The notes below the pieces were generated by a model. The model was not told where the DNA came from, made no database searches, and worked only from the letters and a program-made list of their open reading frames with translations. 10,264 nt of DNA from JAJKIP01 sp040509055. GTDB lineage: Bacteria > Bacteroidota > Bacteroidia > Chitinophagales > Chitinophagaceae. Both the position numbers and the translations under genes were made by a program. Of the stretch, positions 1 to 6,790 are shown in pieces (position 1 is the first letter of the stretch; every line of letters begins with the position of its first letter). The DNA lies in assembly GCA_040509055.1 (NCBI GenBank), contig JBEVLT010000399.1:1-10264 (forward strand), written 5' to 3'.

Positions 1-2
1 AG

Positions 3-1361
3 CTCAGGGCCGCACATGACAAAGAAGTGAACGAGCGCAATCGCAAGCTTGGCGAGGGAGAAAACCGCATGCGCCAGAAAGAGCAGTCCATCAGCCAGAA
101 GGAAAGCAGCCTGGAAAAGCAGATCCGGGAGAACGAGGCGATCAAGGACAACCTGAACCGCCAGATCGACCTGGTAAACATCAAACGGACCGAACTGGAG
201 AAACACCAGGAGGAGCATATCCGCCGCCTGGAAAAAATTGCCGGCCTCTCGGCCGAAGAAGCCAAGTCCCAACTGGTGGAAAGCCTGAAAAACGAAGCGC
301 ATACACAGGCCGTGGCCCTGCAGCAGGAGATCATTGACGAAGCCAAACAAAAGGCGAATAAGGAAGCCAGGAAAATCATCATCCAGACCATACAGCGTAC
401 CGCGGCGGAGCAGGCGATCGAAAACTCGATCACCGTGTTCAACCTCGAAAGCGATGAAATAAAAGGCCAGATCATCGGTCGCGAAGGCCGGAATATCCGT
501 GCCATCGAAGCAGCTACCGGTGTGGACCTGATCGTGGACGATACGCCCGAGGCCATCCTGCTGTCCAGCTTTGACCCGCTGCGCCGCGAAATAGCCCGCC
601 TGAGCCTGCAGCGCCTGGTAGCCGATGGCCGTATCCACCCCGCCCGCATCGAGGAAGTGGTGGAAAAAACACGCAAACAGATCGAAGACCAGGTAATGGA
701 GATCGGCGAACGCACCGTGATCGAACTGGGCATTCACGGCCTGCACAAAGAACTGGTGCGGATGGTAGGCCGGATGCGCTTCCGCTCCTCCTACGGACAG
801 AACCTGCTGATGCACAGCCGGGAAACAGCCAATCTCTGCGCCACCATGGCTGCCGAGCTGGGGCTGAACCCCAAACTGGCCAAAAGGGCCGGCCTGCTGC
901 ACGACATTGGTAAAGTGCCGGACGAGGAAAGCGAGCTGAGCCATGCCCTGCTGGGCGCCAAGCTGGCCGAGAAATACGGTGAGAACCCCGCAGTGGTCAA
1001 TGCCATCGGCGCTCACCACGATGAAATGGAAATGCAATACGTGATCTCGCCGATCGTTCAGGCCTGCGATGCCATCAGCGGCGCCCGCCCCGGCGCCAGG
1101 CGCGAGATCATGCAGCAATACCTGCAGCGCATCAAGGACCTGGAAAACCTGGCCATGGCCTATACCGGCGTGGAAAAAGCCTATGCCATCCAGGCCGGCC
1201 GCGAACTCCGGGTGATCGTGGAAGCCGACAAGGTAACCGACCAGGATTCCGAAAAGCTGTCGTTTGAAATTGCCCAGAAGATCCAGACCGAAATGACCTT
1301 CCCCGGCCAGATCAAAGTAACCGTGATCCGGGAAAAAAGGGCAGTGAATGTAGCCAGGTAA
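3..1361 (+). CDS. rny: Ribonuclease Y, 5'-truncated by the window edge
   Basis: RNase Y is a membrane-anchored endoribonuclease that initiates mRNA decay. The reading frame is open to the left edge, so 452 residues are visible. Full-length relatives are about 510-520 residues, so the N-terminal membrane anchor and the start of the coiled coil are missing. Numbering from the first in-frame codon: residues 1 to about 140 are a Lys/Glu/Gln-rich coiled coil; a KH RNA-binding domain follows, with its GxxG loop (GREG) at 159-162; the HD phosphohydrolase domain has H271, the HD pair at 300-301 (in LLHDIGK), HH at 338-339 and D356, the expected metal ligands. The C-terminus (FPGQIKVTVIREKRA) is typical of the family. 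A GTG at 27 is in frame but is internal, not the true start. No T-tailed terminator follows the stop codon. Family assignment is very secure. Confidence 0.97.
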   Translation, partial: LRAAHDKEVNERNRKLGEGENRMRQKEQSISQKESSLEKQIRENEAIKDNLNRQIDLVNIKRTELEKHQEEHIRRLEKIAGLSAEEAKSQLVESLKNEAHTQAVALQQEIIDEAKQKANKEARKIIIQTIQRTAAEQAIENSITVFNLESDEIKGQIIGREGRNIRAIEAATGVDLIVDDTPEAILLSSFDPLRREIARLSLQRLVADGRIHPARIEEVVEKTRKQIEDQVMEIGERTVIELGIHGLHKELVRMVGRMRFRSSYGQNLLMHSRETANLCATMAAELGLNPKLAKRAGLLHDIGKVPDEESELSHALLGAKLAEKYGENPAVVNAIGAHHDEMEMQYVISPIVQACDAISGARPGARREIMQQYLQRIKDLENLAMAYTGVEKAYAIQAGRELRVIVEADKVTDQDSEKLSFEIAQKIQTEMTFPGQIKVTVIREKRAVNVAR

Positions 1362-1450
1362 AAGTGTTTAACCATTTAAGGTTGAATGGGTTAAAGTTCC
1401 CATAGACAGAAATAGGCTGTACTCATTAGAGGCTGCCTGCTTAGAGCCAG

Positions 1451-1500
1451 CTTTAAACCTTAAACTTTTAAACTTAAAACCTCCAACTTTCCAAACTTTC
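1451..1500 (+). repeat. AT-rich short-period repeat upstream of the rplS promoter
   Basis: This stretch is built from variants of TTTAAAC/TTAAACTT followed by two copies of an AACTTTCC-like word (near 1485-1492 and 1494-1500). Base use is strikingly different from the GC-rich flanking genes. It lies immediately 5' of a TAnnTTTG promoter match, where an UP-like or curved-DNA element would sit. Function is inferred from position only; it may simply be AT-rich intergenic sequence. Confidence 0.4.
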
Positions 1501-1503
1501 CCC

Positions 1504-1511
1504 TACCTTTG
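1504..1511 (+). promoter_or_regulatory. Bacteroidota -7 promoter element for rplS
   Basis: TACCTTTG is an exact match to the Bacteroidota primary sigma -7 consensus TAnnTTTG. Transcription would begin at about 1516-1519, giving a leader of about 40 nt before the rplS ATG at 1560. No good -33 TTTG was seen about 20 bp upstream, where the AT-rich repeat ends. Placed from consensus and position; not demonstrated. Confidence 0.6.
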
Positions 1512-1520
1512 CCTCCCGAA

Positions 1521-1540
1521 ATTCCGGTAGGTATCGGAAT
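1521..1540 (+). promoter_or_regulatory. Leader hairpin at the 5' end of the rplS mRNA
   Basis: ATTCCGGT (1521-1528) pairs with ATCGGAAT (1533-1540): 8 base pairs including one G-U, closing a four-base AGGT loop. It would start within a few nucleotides of the predicted transcription start and end 19 nt before the rplS ATG. Candidate roles are 5'-end stabilisation or autogenous control by L19; neither is shown by the sequence. Confidence 0.5.
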
Positions 1541-1559
1541 GGGATTAAAAATCAGAGTC

Positions 1560-1925
1560 ATGAACGCCATCGCATTTGTACACGAACAGCTGAGCGCCAA
1601 AAAGGAATTCCCGAGTTTCAAACCGGGCGATAACGTTACTGTTAACTACAAGATCATTGAAGGTAACAAAGAGCGTATCCAGTCATTCAAAGGCGATGTG
1701 ATCAAAAGCCAGGGCTCCGGCTTTACTGCCAGCTTTACCGTTCGCAAGATTTCTGACGGTGTAGGCGTAGAAAGGGTTTTCCCCTACTACTCTCCCAATA
1801 TCGAGTCAATCGTACTGAACAAAACCGGCCACGTACGCCGCGCCAAGCTGTTTTACCAGCGCAAACGCAGCGGCAAGAGCGCCCGGATCCGTGAAAAACG
1901 CATGGCCGTTTCTACCGGAGCTTAA
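1560..1925 (+). CDS. rplS: 50S ribosomal protein L19
   Basis: L19 (bL19) sits at the subunit interface of the large ribosomal subunit. The 121-residue product, reading from MNAIAFVHEQ, has the full family signature: the FKPGDNVTVNYKI strand region near residue 20, the ERIQSFKGDVI segment near 38-48, FTVRKISDGVGVERVFPYYSP near 58-78, and the basic RRAKLFYQRKRSGKSARIRE tail. The ATG at 1560 is preferred. The frame stays open upstream to a TTG at 1509, but that codon lies inside the -7 promoter element, and the extra 17 residues do not resemble L19. No Shine-Dalgarno sequence is apparent, as is usual in Bacteroidota. It appears monocistronic, with its own promoter, leader hairpin and intrinsic terminator. 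In many bacteria L19 is encoded with rpsP, rimM and trmD; those are not adjacent here. Confidence 0.97.
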   Translation: MNAIAFVHEQLSAKKEFPSFKPGDNVTVNYKIIEGNKERIQSFKGDVIKSQGSGFTASFTVRKISDGVGVERVFPYYSPNIESIVLNKTGHVRRAKLFYQRKRSGKSARIREKRMAVSTGA

Positions 1926-1945
1926 TAAAATACTGATTTCAACAG

Positions 1946-1972
1946 GAAGATCCGCCGGCGGCGGATTTTTTT
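1946..1972 (+). terminator. Intrinsic terminator after rplS
   Basis: ATCCGCC (1950-1956) pairs with GGCGGAT (1960-1966) around a GGC loop and is followed by a T run to 1972. Lower A-T and G-T pairs can extend the stem into the T run. It starts about 20 nt after the rplS stop codon, a classical rho-independent terminator. Confidence 0.88.
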
Positions 1973-2030
1973 GTGCCCGACCGGTAAAGTCATACCGCCA
2001 CCCTGCATCGGTTTTACAAATACTAATTCC

Positions 2031-2038
2031 TATCTTTG
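2031..2038 (+). promoter_or_regulatory. Bacteroidota -7 promoter element for tatA
   Basis: TATCTTTG matches TAnnTTTG exactly. The start of transcription would be about 2043-2046, only some 12 nt before the tatA ATG at 2057, giving a very short leader. The upstream T-rich word at 2012-2015 is a poor and closely spaced -33 candidate. Confidence 0.6.
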
Positions 2039-2056
2039 ACGTCTAATTTTCAATCT

Positions 2057-2257
2057 ATGATACAGGCAACTTTATTGGGAGTGCTGGGAACAAATGAGAT
2101 CATCATCATTCTCATCATCGTGCTGCTGTTGTTCGGAGGCCGCAAAATTCCCGAGCTGATGAGAGGGCTGGGCAAGGGCGTCCGCGAGTTCAACGATGCA
2201 AAGACCAATGTGAAAAAAGAGATCGAAGAGAGCACCAGCGAAGTCAGGAATTCCTGA
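2057..2257 (+). CDS. tatA: Twin-arginine translocase subunit TatA
   Basis: TatA is a small inner-membrane protein that oligomerises with TatC to pass folded proteins across the cytoplasmic membrane. The 66-residue product has one hydrophobic segment (about 6-26), the FG hinge at F26-G27, then GRKIPELMRGLGKGVREFNDAK, the amphipathic helix typical of Bacteroidota TatA, and a short charged tail. A polar residue, E14, lies 12 residues before the FG hinge, at the spacing of E. coli TatA Q8 and TatB E8. The ATG at 2057 is chosen over an in-frame TTG at 2036 because that TTG lies within the predicted -7 element. tatC is not adjacent. Whether the protein also serves the TatB role, as in single-TatA systems, cannot be read from the sequence. 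Confidence 0.93.
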   Translation: MIQATLLGVLGTNEIIIILIIVLLLFGGRKIPELMRGLGKGVREFNDAKTNVKKEIEESTSEVRNS

Positions 2258-2284
2258 GATCGTCCTCCTTTTTTTACCCGCTTA

Positions 2285-2304
2285 CTTTTTTGCTTACAAA
2301 AAAG
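2285..2304 (+). promoter_or_regulatory. Perfect AT-rich inverted repeat between tatA and gatA
   Basis: C-T6-G (2285-2292) and C-A6-G (2297-2304) form a perfect 8-bp inverted repeat with a CTTA loop. It lies 28 nt after the tatA stop and ends 11 nt before the gatA TTG start. It lacks a GC-rich stem and a following T run, so it is not a standard terminator in the + direction. It could weaken read-through into gatA or limit access to the gatA start; this is a guess from position. Confidence 0.35.
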
Positions 2305-2315
2305 AAATCTTCCTT

Positions 2316-3758
2316 TTGTTTGAGTTCTCTTCTATTCAGCAATACCACCGGCAGCTGCAGGAAGGAAGCACCACCTGTGTGCAGGCCGTCGGGCATTACC
2401 TGCAGCGGATAACAGATGCGGTGCGGCTGAACGCCTTCCTGGAAGTACATGCTGAAGAAGCCCTGGCGCAGGCCCGCGAACTGGATGCCCGTCGTACAGC
2501 CGGCTCAGCGCCCGGCGCCCTGCATGGTGTAGTCATTGCTATCAAGGATGTGATCTGTCACAAAGACCACCGGCTTTCCGCGGCTTCGCTGATCCTAAAG
2601 GATTTTGTATCGGTTTATTCCGCTACTGCGGTAGAGCGGCTGCTGGCCGAAGAGGCCATCATCATCGGCAGGCTGAACTGTGATGAGTTTGCCATGGGCT
2701 CCACCAACGAAAACTCGGCTTACGGCAAGGTGCTGAATGCCCTGGACGAAACGCGTATACCCGGCGGCTCTTCCGGCGGATCGGCAGTGGCCATACAGGC
2801 AGGGCTCTGCATGTTATCACTGGGCAGCGACACCGGCGGTTCGGTACGGCAGCCCGCAGACCTCTGCGGCATCATCGGCCTGAAACCGACTTATGGGCGC
2901 ATTTCCCGCTACGGCCTGATCGCTTACGCCTCTTCGTTTGACCAGATCGGTATTTTCGGCTCCGCCGTGGCAGACGTGGCCCTGGCGCTACAGGTGATGT
3001 CCGGACCGGATGAGTATGACAGCACCGCTTCCCTGCAGCCTACAGAAGATTATACCACCACACTTACCGGCAGGCAACCATACCGGGTAGCGTATTTTCC
3101 GGAGGCGCTGGAACACCCCAGCCTGGACCCGGAAATAGCATCCGCCATCCGGCAAACGCTCTCACAACTTCGTGAAAAAGGGCACCAGGTGGCACCAGTA
3201 AAATTTGACCTGCTGGATTACATCGTACCGGCCTATTACGTACTTACCACGGCCGAAGCTTCCTCTAATTTGTCCAGGTACGACGGCGTGAAATACGGCC
3301 ACCGGGCAGCCGGTCCGTATACCGACCTGAATGATTTTTACAAGCAAACGCGATCAGCCGGTTTCGGCAAAGAAGTAAGGCGTCGCATCATGCTGGGCAC
3401 CTTTGTGCTGAGTGCAGGTTATTATGACGCCTATTTTACCCGGGCGCAAAAAGTAAGAAAATTATTATCAGACCAGATTAGGCTGATTTTCAGCAACTTC
3501 GATTTTATCCTGCTGCCGACTACCCCTGCAGTGGCTTTTCGCATCGGTGAGAAAACGGAAGATCCTATCTCTATGTATCTTGCTGATATATATACTGTTA
3601 TGGCTAATCTGGCAGGTATTCCCGCCATTTCTCTTCCCCTTTACCGCCACAGCACACAAATGCCTTTCGGCCTGCAGGTGATGGCAAACCGCCTGAATGA
3701 GTTATCTTTGCTCCGTTTTTCAGATGAGCTGATGGCCGACCACCGGCAGCAATCTTAA
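2316..3758 (+). CDS. gatA: Glutamyl-tRNA(Gln)/aspartyl-tRNA(Asn) amidotransferase subunit A
   Basis: GatA is the amidase subunit of GatCAB. It hydrolyses glutamine and feeds ammonia to GatB to turn misacylated Glu-tRNA(Gln) (and Asp-tRNA(Asn)) into the amidated forms. The 480-residue length is normal. The amidase-signature triad is present: K77 (in VIAIKDV), cis-Ser S152 (in PGGSSGGSA) and nucleophile S176 (in GSDTGGSVRQP). The spacings 77/152/176 match the S. aureus GatA triad 79/154/178. Further hallmarks are GLKPTYGRISRYG near 188-200, the SSFDQIG segment and the C-terminal GIPAISLP and PFGLQVM motifs. The start appears to be TTG at 2316, giving MFEFSSIQQYHRQLQ, which fits the usual GatA N-terminus; no in-frame ATG or GTG lies nearby upstream. 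gatB and gatC are not in the window, consistent with dispersed gat genes. It may be transcribed with tatA, 58 bp upstream. Confidence 0.95.
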   Translation: MFEFSSIQQYHRQLQEGSTTCVQAVGHYLQRITDAVRLNAFLEVHAEEALAQARELDARRTAGSAPGALHGVVIAIKDVICHKDHRLSAASLILKDFVSVYSATAVERLLAEEAIIIGRLNCDEFAMGSTNENSAYGKVLNALDETRIPGGSSGGSAVAIQAGLCMLSLGSDTGGSVRQPADLCGIIGLKPTYGRISRYGLIAYASSFDQIGIFGSAVADVALALQVMSGPDEYDSTASLQPTEDYTTTLTGRQPYRVAYFPEALEHPSLDPEIASAIRQTLSQLREKGHQVAPVKFDLLDYIVPAYYVLTTAEASSNLSRYDGVKYGHRAAGPYTDLNDFYKQTRSAGFGKEVRRRIMLGTFVLSAGYYDAYFTRAQKVRKLLSDQIRLIFSNFDFILLPTTPAVAFRIGEKTEDPISMYLADIYTVMANLAGIPAISLPLYRHSTQMPFGLQVMANRLNELSLLRFSDELMADHRQQS

Positions 3759-3838
3759 GACTTCCTGCGACTAAACAGAACAAATCCAATTGATCTCCTG
3801 CACCTGCGGGACAACTGTGTACTAAACAATTAACTGTG

Positions 3839-4927
3839 ATGTCAAAGAAATTACTGTTTTTCTCTTCCATCGTAAGCCTGCTGTCTGCGCATGCCTTCGC
3901 CAATACGGAACCTGCGGCTGACGTAACCCGCTTTCTCTTTTCCGATACCACGGGTCAGCAATCCGACTCGTTCAGCAAACCTGCACCAACACTTACCGAT
4001 CCCAAAGAAGGTTTTAAAAATCTCTTTATTTCTTCAGATGAGCCCGATGGCATCAGCATGGAGCAATTAAATCCCCAGGCTGTCGGTTTCATCGCGGATT
4101 ATATTACCCGGTACGGTAAGACCATGGAGGGATTGAAGGTCAGCGGCAAGCCTTATTTCGATATGATGGATGAAGTGCTCACCCTTCACGGCCTGCCCAC
4201 ACAGCTAAAATACCTCGCGGTCATAGAATCTTATCTCAACATAAATGCCAGATCCTGGGCAGGCGCCGTAGGCCCCTGGCAATTCATGCCGGCCACAGCC
4301 CGCAACATGGGGCTGAAAGTAACCCGGAAAGTAGACGAGCGGAAGGATGTGTTCAAAAGCACTCATGCCGCATCGCGCTACCTGAGCACCCTGTTTGACA
4401 TGTACGGCGACTGGCTGCTGGTGATTGCGGCCTACAACGGGGGACCCGGCAGGGTGAACAGCGCCATCCAGCGCAGCGGCAGCCGCGATTTCTGGCAGCT
4501 GCAAAATTACCTGCCTGCCGAATCGAGAAACCATGTAAAAAAATTCATTGCCACCCATTATATCATGGAAGGAGAAGGCGGCATTACCACGCTGACCAAA
4601 ACAGAGGCAGGCATCCTGCTGCCGGCGAATAGTGTTGCGGTAACAGCTCCTGCACCGGCCGATGCCGCTTCTTCGCTGCAGATCAGCGGCCGCTACAATG
4701 CCTCGGTCATCGCCCGCCACCTGTCGATGGACCTGCTGGCCTTTTACAGGATCAATCCCGATTTCGATAAGATGATTGCCAACAACGGGCAGTATGAACT
4801 GCGGCTTCCCACTGCCAAAATGGATACATTCAGGGCTAAGAAAAACGAAATACTGAGCGAATCCGTCGAGCTGCTGCTGAACCCATCCGCCGCTGTCAGC
4901 AAAAAACCGGCAGGACAGAACCTCTGA
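3839..4927 (+). CDS. MltD-like lytic murein transglycosylase, exported
   Basis: This 362-residue protein should cleave the MurNAc-GlcNAc bond of peptidoglycan with formation of 1,6-anhydro-MurNAc, acting in the periplasm for wall remodelling. It begins with a signal peptide (MSKK, then a hydrophobic core, probable cut after AFA at residue 21) with no lipobox cysteine. The SLT (GH23) domain spans about 115-245: catalytic Glu at 130 in LAVIES, GPWQFMP at 145-151, and AAYNGGPGRV from 197. The segment about 280-340, with NASVIARHLSMD, INP and YELRLP, resembles the degenerate LysM-like tails of MltD relatives. ATG 3839 is chosen over an overlapping GTG at 3836. It follows gatA by 80 bp with no evident terminator or TAnnTTTG match between them. 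The gene converges on pabB, with 26 bp between the stop codons. The exact subfamily and any LysM assignment are less certain than the GH23 fold. Confidence 0.92.
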   Translation: MSKKLLFFSSIVSLLSAHAFANTEPAADVTRFLFSDTTGQQSDSFSKPAPTLTDPKEGFKNLFISSDEPDGISMEQLNPQAVGFIADYITRYGKTMEGLKVSGKPYFDMMDEVLTLHGLPTQLKYLAVIESYLNINARSWAGAVGPWQFMPATARNMGLKVTRKVDERKDVFKSTHAASRYLSTLFDMYGDWLLVIAAYNGGPGRVNSAIQRSGSRDFWQLQNYLPAESRNHVKKFIATHYIMEGEGGITTLTKTEAGILLPANSVAVTAPAPADAASSLQISGRYNASVIARHLSMDLLAFYRINPDFDKMIANNGQYELRLPTAKMDTFRAKKNEILSESVELLLNPSAAVSKKPAGQNL

Positions 4928-4953
4928 TCGTTTCCCTTCCCGGATAAAGCTGC

Positions 4954-6189
4954 TTACAGACCGGAAAGCACGTTCCGGATGGCTTCCGCCTTTACCATAC
5001 ACTCTTCCCATTCGCTTTCGGCCTCGCTGTAGAAGGTGAGGCCCGAGCCGGCCAGGAAAGAAAGATACCCGGCAGCGGCATTGTAAAGAATACTGCGGAT
5101 CACCACGTTGAAATCAAAGTCTCCTTCCGGGGAAATATACCCGATAGCGCCGGAGAAAAGTCCGCGCTTCGTGTGTTCGTATTGTGCGATCAGCTCCATC
5201 ACTCTTTTTTTGGGTGCACCGGTCATAGAACCCATGGGAAAGGTGGCCCGGATAATGTCGGCAAACGACACGTCATCACGCAGGGTACCGCTGACGGTGG
5301 AGATCATCTGGTGCACCTGCGGAAAGGAATAGATGCCGTACAGCTCATCCACCTTTACCGATCCTTCCCGGCATATCCTTGCCAGATCGTTGCGCACCAG
5401 GTCTACGACCATCACGTTTTCCGATCTGTCTTTGCTGCTGATGAAAAGGGCGGTCTTTTCCTGTTCGTCTTCTATGGTGCTCCCGGCTATCCTTTTTGCC
5501 GTGCCCTTGATGGGTTGCGATACAATGCGATCGCCCTGCCGCTGCAAAAAACGTTCAGGGCTGGCACAAAGCAGCCATCGCTGGCCGAGCCGGTAAAAAG
5601 CAGAAAAAGGGTTGGGCGAAACGGCGCTCAGCTGCCGGTATACCTCCAGCGGGTCGATCACCGCATGGTCAGAAAAAAATTCCTGGCAAAAATTGATCTC
5701 GTAACAATCGCCCCGCCGGATATGCTCCTTCAGCCGGTTGACGATGGCGATGTATTCGTCGCGCTGCAGCCGGCTGTAGATCGGCACAGCAGCGCCTGCC
5801 CGTCCTGGGGGCGAACCGGGCAAGCCAACGCCAATCAGGTCGCTATGCACCTTATCCGGGTCATCCGCTTCGATAACGAGGGCGGTATCATTGAGCCGGA
5901 TCAAAACAGCCGGCTCGAAAAAGAAAAGATCCGGAAAGCCTACCCGGTCGGGATGAGCGGGGTGCCGCGGTGTATCGCCTGTTTGCAAACCATACCCCAG
6001 GTGGCCGAAGAGCCAGGTTTTGCCGGTATCGATAAATGCCTGGAAGTTCTCCAGGCCAGGCTGGCCGCCCAGGGTGAATTGGCGGCGTACCCCCGCCGCC
6101 AGCAGGCATTCCTGCGTGTGCGGCGCTATCTGGTAGCCATGGTTGTCCAGAAAACAAAAGGTGTCGAACTGTTGCGTCCAGTTCAACAC
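4954..6189 (-). CDS. pabB: Aminodeoxychorismate synthase component I
   Basis: PabB converts chorismate, with ammonia from a PabA-type glutaminase, to 4-amino-4-deoxychorismate on the way to p-aminobenzoate and folate. The 411-residue product is compact: a short N-terminal half (1 to about 135), then the chorismate-binding domain. PIKGT at 226-230 with K228 is the PabB hallmark and separates it from anthranilate synthase TrpE, which has PIAGT. Other conserved blocks are CYEINFCQ near 162, ASPERF at 209-214, DLVRNDLARI from 263, FPMGSMTGAPK from 317 and SGAIGYISPEGDFDFNV. The start is taken as GTG at 6189 because MLNWTQQFDTFCFLDN looks like the usual N-terminus and no in-frame ATG lies just upstream. 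It follows the acidic-protein gene by 83 bp, so co-transcription is possible. No pabA or pabC is present in the window. Confidence 0.94.
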   Translation of the reverse strand: MLNWTQQFDTFCFLDNHGYQIAPHTQECLLAAGVRRQFTLGGQPGLENFQAFIDTGKTWLFGHLGYGLQTGDTPRHPAHPDRVGFPDLFFFEPAVLIRLNDTALVIEADDPDKVHSDLIGVGLPGSPPGRAGAAVPIYSRLQRDEYIAIVNRLKEHIRRGDCYEINFCQEFFSDHAVIDPLEVYRQLSAVSPNPFSAFYRLGQRWLLCASPERFLQRQGDRIVSQPIKGTAKRIAGSTIEDEQEKTALFISSKDRSENVMVVDLVRNDLARICREGSVKVDELYGIYSFPQVHQMISTVSGTLRDDVSFADIIRATFPMGSMTGAPKKRVMELIAQYEHTKRGLFSGAIGYISPEGDFDFNVVIRSILYNAAAGYLSFLAGSGLTFYSEAESEWEECMVKAEAIRNVLSGL

Positions 6190-6272
6190 CTTTTCCTTTA
6201 TCTGCCGGAAATCAGTTACCGGGAATGATTTATTGCTCAGGTTCGTTCAGCTTGATGGAATTGAGTGTGCTA

Positions 6273-6710
6273 TCAATAATCGTCTTCTTCGTCAAAGTCA
6301 TCCCTGTCGTTAAACATATCTTTGAACTCGTCGTCTATCTTGAATTCGTCGTCGTCGTCCGATGCCTTTTTACCGCTGGCCGGGCCTTTCTTTCCCTTCG
6401 ATTTCGGAATGTCGAATTCGTCGAAATCAGGATCCCAGTTTTCGTCTTCCTCTACCTTATCCCAGTCGTCTACTTCATCGTCACCCACGTCGTCGTCATC
6501 ATCTTCTTCGTCTTTCTTCTTTTTGGAAGATGCAGCAGCTTTGCCCTTTTTGGGCGCGGGTGCTTCATCCAGCTCAGTATCCAGCTCTTCGTCCTCGCTT
6601 TCCTCCTCAGGATCCTTCTTTGGCCTGGAAGATTCTTTCTTTGAAGAAGCCTTGCCGGAACCCGTATCTTTTCCGGTTATCTTTTTTTCGTTATCAGACT
6701 TTGGCGCCAT
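6273..6710 (-). CDS. Highly acidic, low-complexity protein of unknown function
   Basis: I do not recognise a functional family. The 145 residues contain about 56 Asp/Glu (39%) and 27 Lys/Arg, for a net charge near -29, and no cysteine, signal peptide or membrane segment. The layout alternates: a Lys/Ser/Gly-rich start (1-35), an acidic block (35-49), a Lys/Ala/Ser linker (54-66), a long Asp/Glu block (67-100) punctuated by W83, W92, F96 and F99, a Lys/Gly linker (103-115), and an acidic tail (118-145) with regularly spaced Phe ending in a Tyr. This predicts an intrinsically disordered cytoplasmic protein. Regular codon use, a clean ATG and an expected place between two real genes argue it is genuine. 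From memory, similar acidic proteins occur as hypotheticals in Chitinophagaceae, which I could not check. Binding to basic proteins, metals or nucleic-acid-associated factors is possible but unproven. Frames on the other strand here are artefacts of the biased composition. Confidence 0.8.
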   Translation of the reverse strand: MAPKSDNEKKITGKDTGSGKASSKKESSRPKKDPEEESEDEELDTELDEAPAPKKGKAAASSKKKKDEEDDDDDVGDDEVDDWDKVEEDENWDPDFDEFDIPKSKGKKGPASGKKASDDDDEFKIDDEFKDMFNDRDDFDEEDDY

Positions 6711-6790
6711 ACGCTGGTAGGGTTATAGCTGTAAAATTTCAGCGAACTTTTTAATTAGCCAAATTTTCAACTGGATTTTTTTGGCCGGTT

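Noticed and set aside
1367..1395. Inverted repeat TTTAACC...GGTTAAA just after rny, considered as a terminator.
   Set aside because: AT-rich 7-bp stem, 15-nt loop and no following T run; too weak to call.
1509..1559. In-frame extension of rplS to a TTG start, adding 17 residues.
   Set aside because: The TTG is part of a TAnnTTTG promoter element, the added residues are not L19-like, and the leader hairpin sits here. The ATG at 1560 gives the canonical start.
2036..2056. TTG start for tatA 7 codons upstream of the ATG.
   Set aside because: It overlaps the predicted -7 element. The ATG at 2057 gives a normal TatA N-terminus with the expected polar residue 12 before the FG hinge.
4891..4906. 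A 16-nt word ending in an A run that also occurs at 8131-8146.
   Set aside because: One copy is inside the transglycosylase coding end and the other in an intergenic spacer. With an A-tract and biased composition a single 16-nt match is compatible with chance, and the flanks do not match.
4205..5011. 268-codon open frame on the - strand opposite the lytic transglycosylase.
   Set aside because: Shadow of a clear GH23 gene with intact catalytic motifs; no recognisable domain of its own.
5173..6228. Long open frame on the + strand opposite pabB (about 350 codons).
   Set aside because: Its composition is that of a complement-strand shadow in GC-rich coding DNA, with no recognisable domain, while the - strand frame is unmistakably PabB.
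6225..6754. Ser-rich or hydrophobic open frames on the + strand opposite the acidic protein.
   Set aside because: They are the direct by-product of GAT/GAA/AAG-rich codons read on the other strand. The hydrophobic frame only looks like a membrane protein because Asp/Glu/Lys codons reverse to Ile/Phe/Leu/Val.
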